From Pelagibius sp. (lineage in GTDB: Bacteria; Pseudomonadota; Alphaproteobacteria; Kiloniellales; Kiloniellaceae), in assembly GCF_028281305.1 (NCBI RefSeq), contig NZ_JANQKD010000080.1, positions 86,572 through 150,571 of the forward strand: 64,000 bases of DNA, written 5' to 3'. Shown one piece after another: positions 60,548 to 64,000 of the stretch (positions are counted from its first letter, which is position 1; each line of letters begins with the position of its first letter). Made by a program: the position numbers and the translations under genes. The notes below the pieces were generated by a model. It saw only the letters and a program-made list of their open reading frames with translations, searched no databases and was not told where the DNA came from.

Positions 60548-61513
60548 CTAGAGGTCCAGGCCGTAGGCGCCGGGTCCGCGCACCTGTTGGTGAAAGCGCA
60601 GCTTCTTCCAGTACTCCAGGGGATCCTTGGGCTGGACGAAGGCGCCCTCGGGATGATGCAGCCAGTCGTAGAGGCGCGTCAGCAGGAAGCGCAGGGCCGA
60701 GCCGCGCGCCAGCAGGGGCAGCGCCGCAAGCTCTGCGTCGGAAAAGGCCCGCACCTTCGAATAGGCCTGGAGCAGCATGCGCGCCTTGGTCACGTTGAAG
60801 GCGTTGTCGTGCTCGAAGCACCAGGCATTCAGGCAGATCGCCAGGTCGTAGGCGAAGAAGTCGTTGCAGGCGAAATAGAAGTCGATGATGCCGGTCAGCC
60901 GCTCGCGCCGGAAGAAGACGTTGTCCGGAAAGAGGTCGGCATGGATGACGCCGGCCGGCATCTTTTCGGGCCACTGGCTTTCCAGCAGCGCCAGTTCCTG
61001 TTCCAGGGCTTCTGCGAGACCGGGCATCACCTCGTCCGCGCGCGGGGCGCAGGACTCCAGCAGCGGCCGCCAGCCGGTCACGGAAAGGGCGTTTGCGCGC
61101 TGCAGCTCAAAGTCGGCGCCGGCCAGGTGCATGCGGGCCATGGCCTCCCCCAGGGCGCTGCAGTGGTAGGTCTGGATGCGTCTTGGCCAAAGGCCTTCGA
61201 GGAAGGAGATGAGGGCTGCGGGGCGCCCGCAGAGTTCGCGCAGGGCCTTGCCGTCCTTGGCCTGAAGGGGGACCGGGCAGCTGATGCCCTTGTCGGCGAG
61301 ATGCTCCATCAGGCCGAGGAAGAAGGGCAGGTCGGCCGCCGCCACCCGCTTTTCGTAGAGCGTCAGGATGTAGTTGCCGCTTTCCGACTGCAGCAGGTAG
61401 TTCGAGTTCTCCACGCCCTCTGCAATGCCCTTGAAGGCAAGCAGTTCGCCGAGGTCGTAGTCGGCGACGAAACAGGCGAGATCCTCTGCGGAGACTTCGG
61501 TGTAGACAGCCAT
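60548..61513 (-). CDS. thrB: homoserine kinase (ThrB, aminoglycoside phosphotransferase-type fold)
   Basis: 321 residues, the APH-like class common in alphaproteobacteria rather than the GHMP class. [20 protein letters not shown] (about 29-48) is the nucleotide-binding start, [13 protein letters not shown] (about 195-207) the catalytic loop with Asp, and [20 protein letters not shown] (about 214-233) the Mg-binding DFG-like part. It phosphorylates homoserine for ThrC (43.4 kb). Between ispH and rnhA; the 115-bp gap upstream contains a 14-bp tandem repeat. Confidence 0.95.
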   Translation of the reverse strand: MAVYTEVSAEDLACFVADYDLGELLAFKGIAEGVENSNYLLQSESGNYILTLYEKRVAAADLPFFLGLMEHLADKGISCPVPLQAKDGKALRELCGRPAALISFLEGLWPRRIQTYHCSALGEAMARMHLAGADFELQRANALSVTGWRPLLESCAPRADEVMPGLAEALEQELALLESQWPEKMPAGVIHADLFPDNVFFRRERLTGIIDFYFACNDFFAYDLAICLNAWCFEHDNAFNVTKARMLLQAYSKVRAFSDAELAALPLLARGSALRFLLTRLYDWLHHPEGAFVQPKDPLEYWKKLRFHQQVRGPGAYGLDL

Positions 61514-61570
61514 GGGCGGGGAGGGGGTTCGTTCGCGGAAGCGGGCAGGGCTCCAGGGGCGCTCAGGCCC

Positions 61571-61619
61571 GGGGTTCAGGGTCCGGGGTTCAGGGTCCGG
61601 GGTTCAGGGTCCGGGGTCC
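61571..61619 (+). repeat. 14-bp tandem repeat, three and a half units
   Basis: GGGGTTCAGGGTCC is repeated exactly three times (61571-61612), followed by GGGGTCC. It fills the short space between ispH and thrB and would lie in the untranslated part of their common transcript. Confidence 0.92.
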
Positions 61620-61628
61620 GCCGAGATG

Positions 61629-62588
61629 TCAGGCCGTGGCAGCCCGGTCGGAGAGTTCTTTCGGCAGTTTGAAGATCACGTCTTCGACGGCCCCGCTGAC
61701 TTCCTGGATGGTGACGTCGAAATGGGCGCGGCAGGCTTCCAGGACCTCTTCCACCAAGACCTCGGGCGCCGACGCGCCGGCGGTCAGCCCCAGGGTGGAC
61801 ACCCCGGCCAGCTGCGACCAGTCCAGATCCTCGGCGCGCTGCACCAGGATCGCGATCTTGCAGCCTTCCCGTTCGGCAACCTCGACGAGACGCTGGGAGT
61901 TGGAGGAATTCGGTGCGCCGACCACGAGCAGGGCGTCGCAGTTCTGGGCGATGGACTTGACCGCTTCCTGCCGGTTGGTGGTGGCGTAGCAGATGTCTTC
62001 TTTCTTGGGGCCGTGGATCTGCGGAAAGCGGCGGCGCAGGACCGCGATGATTTCCGCCGTATCGTCGACCGAGAGGGTGGTCTGGGTGATGTAGGCTAGG
62101 TTCTCCGGATCCGCGACGGTGATCTGCTCGGCCTCCGCGGCGCTCTCGACGAGCTGGATGGCATTTTCCGGCACCTGTCCCATGGTGCCGACCACCTCCG
62201 GGTGGCCGGCGTGGCCGATGAGCAGGATGTGGTGGCCGACGCGCACGTGGCGCTCCGCTTCGCGATGCACCTTGCTGACCAGCGGACAGGTGGCGTCGAG
62301 ATAGAACAGTTCGCGCCGCTCCGCCTCCGTCGGCACCTCCTTGGGCACGCCATGGGCGGAGAAGATCACCGGCACGCCTTCGGGCACCTCGTCCAGTTCC
62401 TCGACGAAGACGGCGCCCTTGGCCTCCAGGGACTCCACCACGAAGCGATTGTGCACGATCTCGTGGCGCACGTAGACCGGCGCGCCATACTTCTGCAAGG
62501 CCCGCTCGACGATCTCGATGGCGCGCTCGACCCCGGCACAGAACCCGCGGGGATTGGCCAGAAGGACAGTTAGCGGCCTCTTGCTCAT
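61629..62588 (-). CDS. ispH: 4-hydroxy-3-methylbut-2-enyl diphosphate reductase
   Basis: 319 residues from ATG 62588. The three [4Fe-4S] cysteines are in [18 protein letters not shown] (about 9-26), [11 protein letters not shown] (about 102-112) and [11 protein letters not shown] (about 200-210). The substrate motif [10 protein letters not shown] (about 229-238) is present, and so is [14 protein letters not shown]. Last enzyme of the MEP pathway, producing IPP and DMAPP, which feed the ubiquinone chain used by UbiA. First gene of the minus-strand unit. Confidence 0.97.
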   Translation of the reverse strand: MSKRPLTVLLANPRGFCAGVERAIEIVERALQKYGAPVYVRHEIVHNRFVVESLEAKGAVFVEELDEVPEGVPVIFSAHGVPKEVPTEAERRELFYLDATCPLVSKVHREAERHVRVGHHILLIGHAGHPEVVGTMGQVPENAIQLVESAAEAEQITVADPENLAYITQTTLSVDDTAEIIAVLRRRFPQIHGPKKEDICYATTNRQEAVKSIAQNCDALLVVGAPNSSNSQRLVEVAEREGCKIAILVQRAEDLDWSQLAGVSTLGLTAGASAPEVLVEEVLEACRAHFDVTIQEVSGAVEDVIFKLPKELSDRAATA

Positions 62589-62647
62589 CGTGGTGATCTC
62601 AGACCTCTCGGCACTTGTCGCAAGGGAAACACCCTCGGGGTCACTTT

Positions 62648-62683
62648 CTCTCGGCGTTAATACGGCTCTCGGCGTTAATATGG
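62648..62683 (+). repeat. 18-bp tandem repeat, two units
   Basis: CTCTCGGCGTTAATACGG and CTCTCGGCGTTAATATGG lie end to end (17 of 18 identical), 60 bp upstream of the ispH start on its leader side, within its promoter region. The TTAATA core on either strand could be a -10-like element that has been doubled. Confidence 0.8.
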
Positions 62684-62870
62684 CGTTCGGACCCGTTTGC
62701 GCCAATGGTGCAGGAGCCCCAGGAGTGCACAAAGGCGGGCCTTGTCGCCCGCCCGGCGGTTCCCTAAAGTCCGGCAGTCGAACGAAAGCCGGTCAATCGA
62801 GTCGGATGCAGCCCTACTCCTGCGCCCGCCCGCGGACAGTAAACCAGCCGGCCAGCAGAAGGAAGGCTTC

Positions 62871-63110
62871 ATGTCAGACCCGATTCCCGCGCAAAAAGAG
62901 CCCTACAAGGTGCAGGTTGAGGCCGGAAAGAAGTACTTCTGGTGCGCCTGCGGGCGGAGCAAGAAGCAGCCCTTTTGCGATGGATCGCACTCCGGCACGG
63001 GGATCACGCCGGTCATGTACGAAGCTGCCGCCAGCAAGGATGTGTTTTTCTGCGGCTGCAAGCAGAGCAGCAAGCAGCCGCTCTGCGACGGCAGCCATAC
63101 CCGTCTTTAG
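62871..63110 (+). CDS. double CDGSH iron-sulfur domain protein
   Basis: 79 residues from ATG 62871 with AAGGAAGG upstream. Two CDGSH zinc-finger-type motifs with full ligands: FWCACGRSKKQPFCDGSH (about 25-42) and FFCGCKQSSKQPLCDGSH (about 60-77). Each binds a [2Fe-2S] cluster through three Cys and one His. This is the short bacterial tandem type, related to mitoNEET and close to the human CISD3 layout. It likely transfers clusters or electrons in the cytosol. Preceded by a divergent ispH. Confidence 0.93.
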   Translation: MSDPIPAQKEPYKVQVEAGKKYFWCACGRSKKQPFCDGSHSGTGITPVMYEAAASKDVFFCGCKQSSKQPLCDGSHTRL

Positions 63111-63164
63111 CAAGGCCGCCGCCCGAAGCGAAGCTGAGGCCTGCCAGACATTCTGTGAGTTCCG

Positions 63165-63707
63165 ATGAAAGCTATCCGATCCGCGCCCACCGTTCTCCGC
63201 AAGTCGCCCATGGCTGTTGCCTTTGCGGCCGTCGCGCTCCTGGCTGCCTGTGCCGGCGACGATGCGCCGCCGGGGCCCTGTCCGGAAGTGGTGCTGCTCT
63301 CCGATGCTTCAAAGCAGGTAAAATTCAACGGGCAGGGGCGTGACCTGACGGACGTGCTCTTCGAGGCGGAAATCGAACCGGCTCTCGTCGCCTGCGAATA
63401 TGACGAGAATGTCCTGGACGTCGATCTCCAGGTGCGGGTGATCGCTTCGCGCGGCCCCGCTAACAGCGACCGCCTGGCGAACATCAACTACTTCGTCGCC
63501 GTGGCGCGTGCCGACCAGACCGTGCTCGCCCGCGAGGCCTTCGACATCGCGATCCCCTTTCCGGGCAACCGTACCCGGGTTTCCGGGCTGGAGGAGATCG
63601 GCCAGATCATTCCCCTCGCCGCGGGGGAAACCGGCAGCAACTACCGGATCTACCTGGGATTCGACCTGACGCCGGAAGAGCTCCAGTTCAATCGCGCCAA
63701 CCGCTGA
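63165..63707 (+). CDS. predicted lipoprotein, conserved in alphaproteobacteria
   Basis: 180 residues. The signal peptide has a basic start (MKAIRSAPTVLRKSPMAVAF) and a lipobox LLAAC at about residue 29. The mature part has two further Cys (PGPCPEVV about 38-44, VACEYDENV) and beta-rich segments (DVDLQVRVIASRGP, INYFVAVARADQTVL, NYRIYLGFDLTPEELQ). I recognise it as the type of envelope lipoprotein found upstream of glycine cleavage or housekeeping genes, but no named family. 55 bp after the CDGSH gene. Confidence 0.78.
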   Translation: MKAIRSAPTVLRKSPMAVAFAAVALLAACAGDDAPPGPCPEVVLLSDASKQVKFNGQGRDLTDVLFEAEIEPALVACEYDENVLDVDLQVRVIASRGPANSDRLANINYFVAVARADQTVLAREAFDIAIPFPGNRTRVSGLEEIGQIIPLAAGETGSNYRIYLGFDLTPEELQFNRANR

Positions 63708-63789
63708 TCCGATCTGTCGGAAAACGCTCTCATATCAATGGGTTGACGGCGATTGCCTGGACCCTCACGAGAGCCTGATCGGTCGGTGG

Positions 63790-63818
63790 TTGAAAACCGG
63801 CGAGCGAAGGGCTAGCTT
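63790..63818 (+). promoter_or_regulatory. predicted promoter of the glycine riboswitch transcript
   Basis: TTGAAA (63790-63795) and TAGCTT (63813-63818) are spaced exactly 17 bp. Transcription would begin around 63825, immediately before the hairpin at 63830. An upstream TTGACG at 63743 has no matching -10. Confidence 0.6.
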
Positions 63819-63829
63819 CCGGTCAGCAA

Positions 63830-63868
63830 CGAAGTGGTCTCACCACTTCGTCACTGCGATGCCAGTGA
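63830..63868 (+). ncRNA. two perfect hairpins at the 5' end of the riboswitch leader
   Basis: CGAAGTGG (63830-63837) pairs with CCACTTCG (63843-63850) around a 5-base loop. It is followed at once by TCACTG (63851-63856) with CAGTGA (63863-63868) around a 6-base loop. They stack between the predicted start of transcription and the aptamer. They may protect the 5' end; they are not part of the usual glycine aptamer core. Confidence 0.65.
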
Positions 63869-63872
63869 TCCC

Positions 63873-63965
63873 TAGCGGGAGAGACCGGTCTCTTGACCAG
63901 ACCGGCGCCGAAGGAGCAACCGCCCCGGAAACTCTCAGGCAAAAGGACCGCAAGGGGGAGGCGCT
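63873..63965 (+). ncRNA. glycine riboswitch, first aptamer
   Basis: The plus strand has the conserved glycine aptamer core in order: GCGGGAGAGACC (P1/P2 start, 63875), GCGCCGAAGGAGCAACC (63905-63921), GGAAACTCTCAGGCAAAAGG (63927-63946), and ACCGCAAGGGGGAGGCGC closing P3/P1. This is the RF00504-type pattern. The lower P1 is GCGGGAGAG with a distal pairing into the GGGGGAG part. It usually controls gcvT or another glycine cleavage or transport gene, which must lie beyond 64000. Confidence 0.93.
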
Positions 63966-64000
63966 TCTGGAAAGTGGTCGCAATCCGCCCGTTGGGCGTT
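63966..64000 (+). ncRNA. glycine riboswitch, start of the second aptamer (cut by the window end)
   Basis: Directly after aptamer 1 the sequence TCTGGAAAGTGGTCGC looks like the standard start of the second glycine aptamer (CTCTGGAGAG-type), with only a few bases of linker. The rest is outside the window, so a tandem riboswitch is likely but not shown completely. Confidence 0.7.

Overview
This 64 kb window is high-GC DNA whose gene content and order point to an alphaproteobacterium of the Rhodospirillales/Kiloniellales type. Evidence includes the coxB-coxA-ctaB-ctaG-coxC-DUF983-SURF1 operon, rsmE-gshA divergent from ubiA, the ispH-thrB-rnhA string, DUF4170 and DUF3422 proteins, and a METTL20-like ETFB methyltransferase. 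Gene density is about 90 percent. I see no prophage, plasmid genes, rRNA, tRNA or CRISPR array.

Layout. 1-2.3 kb: 5' part of ubiD, a MITE-like element, then an NfeD/SPFH membrane pair. 2.7-9.1 kb: DUF4170, an unknown conserved protein, three paralogous TPR proteins with a shared C-terminal tail, a GlxA-type regulator, two palindromic repeats and a DUF3047 lipoprotein. 9.4-13.6 kb: ETFB lysine methyltransferase, ubiA, rsmE, gshA. 13.9-21.1 kb: a CesT-like orphan, two related exported proteins, RidA-like, cyclase-like, tldD and DUF3422 genes. 21.4-29.4 kb: the aa3 cytochrome oxidase operon, including a 47-residue gene and two tiny coupled frames, then an M32 carboxypeptidase. 29.5-43.2 kb: an accessory region with seven exported proteins built from repeated cysteine-paired modules and CARDB domains, surrounding a stress operon on the other strand. 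43.4-50.5 kb: thrC, M16 peptidase, GNAT, YqgE, DsbD/ScsB and peroxiredoxin. 50.6-54.5 kb: a methyltransferase and the arginase/ornithine transaminase cluster with an unusual NMT1-like protein. 54.7-59.9 kb: four regulator-target pairs or singles (ArsR/hydrolase, TetR/MBL, Lrp/Gate transporter, truncated globin). 60.1-62.6 kb: rnhA, thrB, ispH. 62.9-64 kb: a double CDGSH protein, a lipoprotein and a tandem glycine riboswitch whose gene lies beyond the window.

The most unusual locus is 37.3-41.1 kb. One open frame joins the N-terminal REC/WED half of a TnpB-type (IS605 OrfB, Cas12-ancestor) protein, cut exactly where the RuvC nuclease should begin, to a full-length PspA. A strong internal ribosome site can also start PspA alone. 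Downstream are YqiJ (OB fold) and a flotillin, so the unit looks like a membrane-stress operon. It sits inside the lineage-specific exported-protein cluster, which may be its envelope-side partner; that link is inference from position only.
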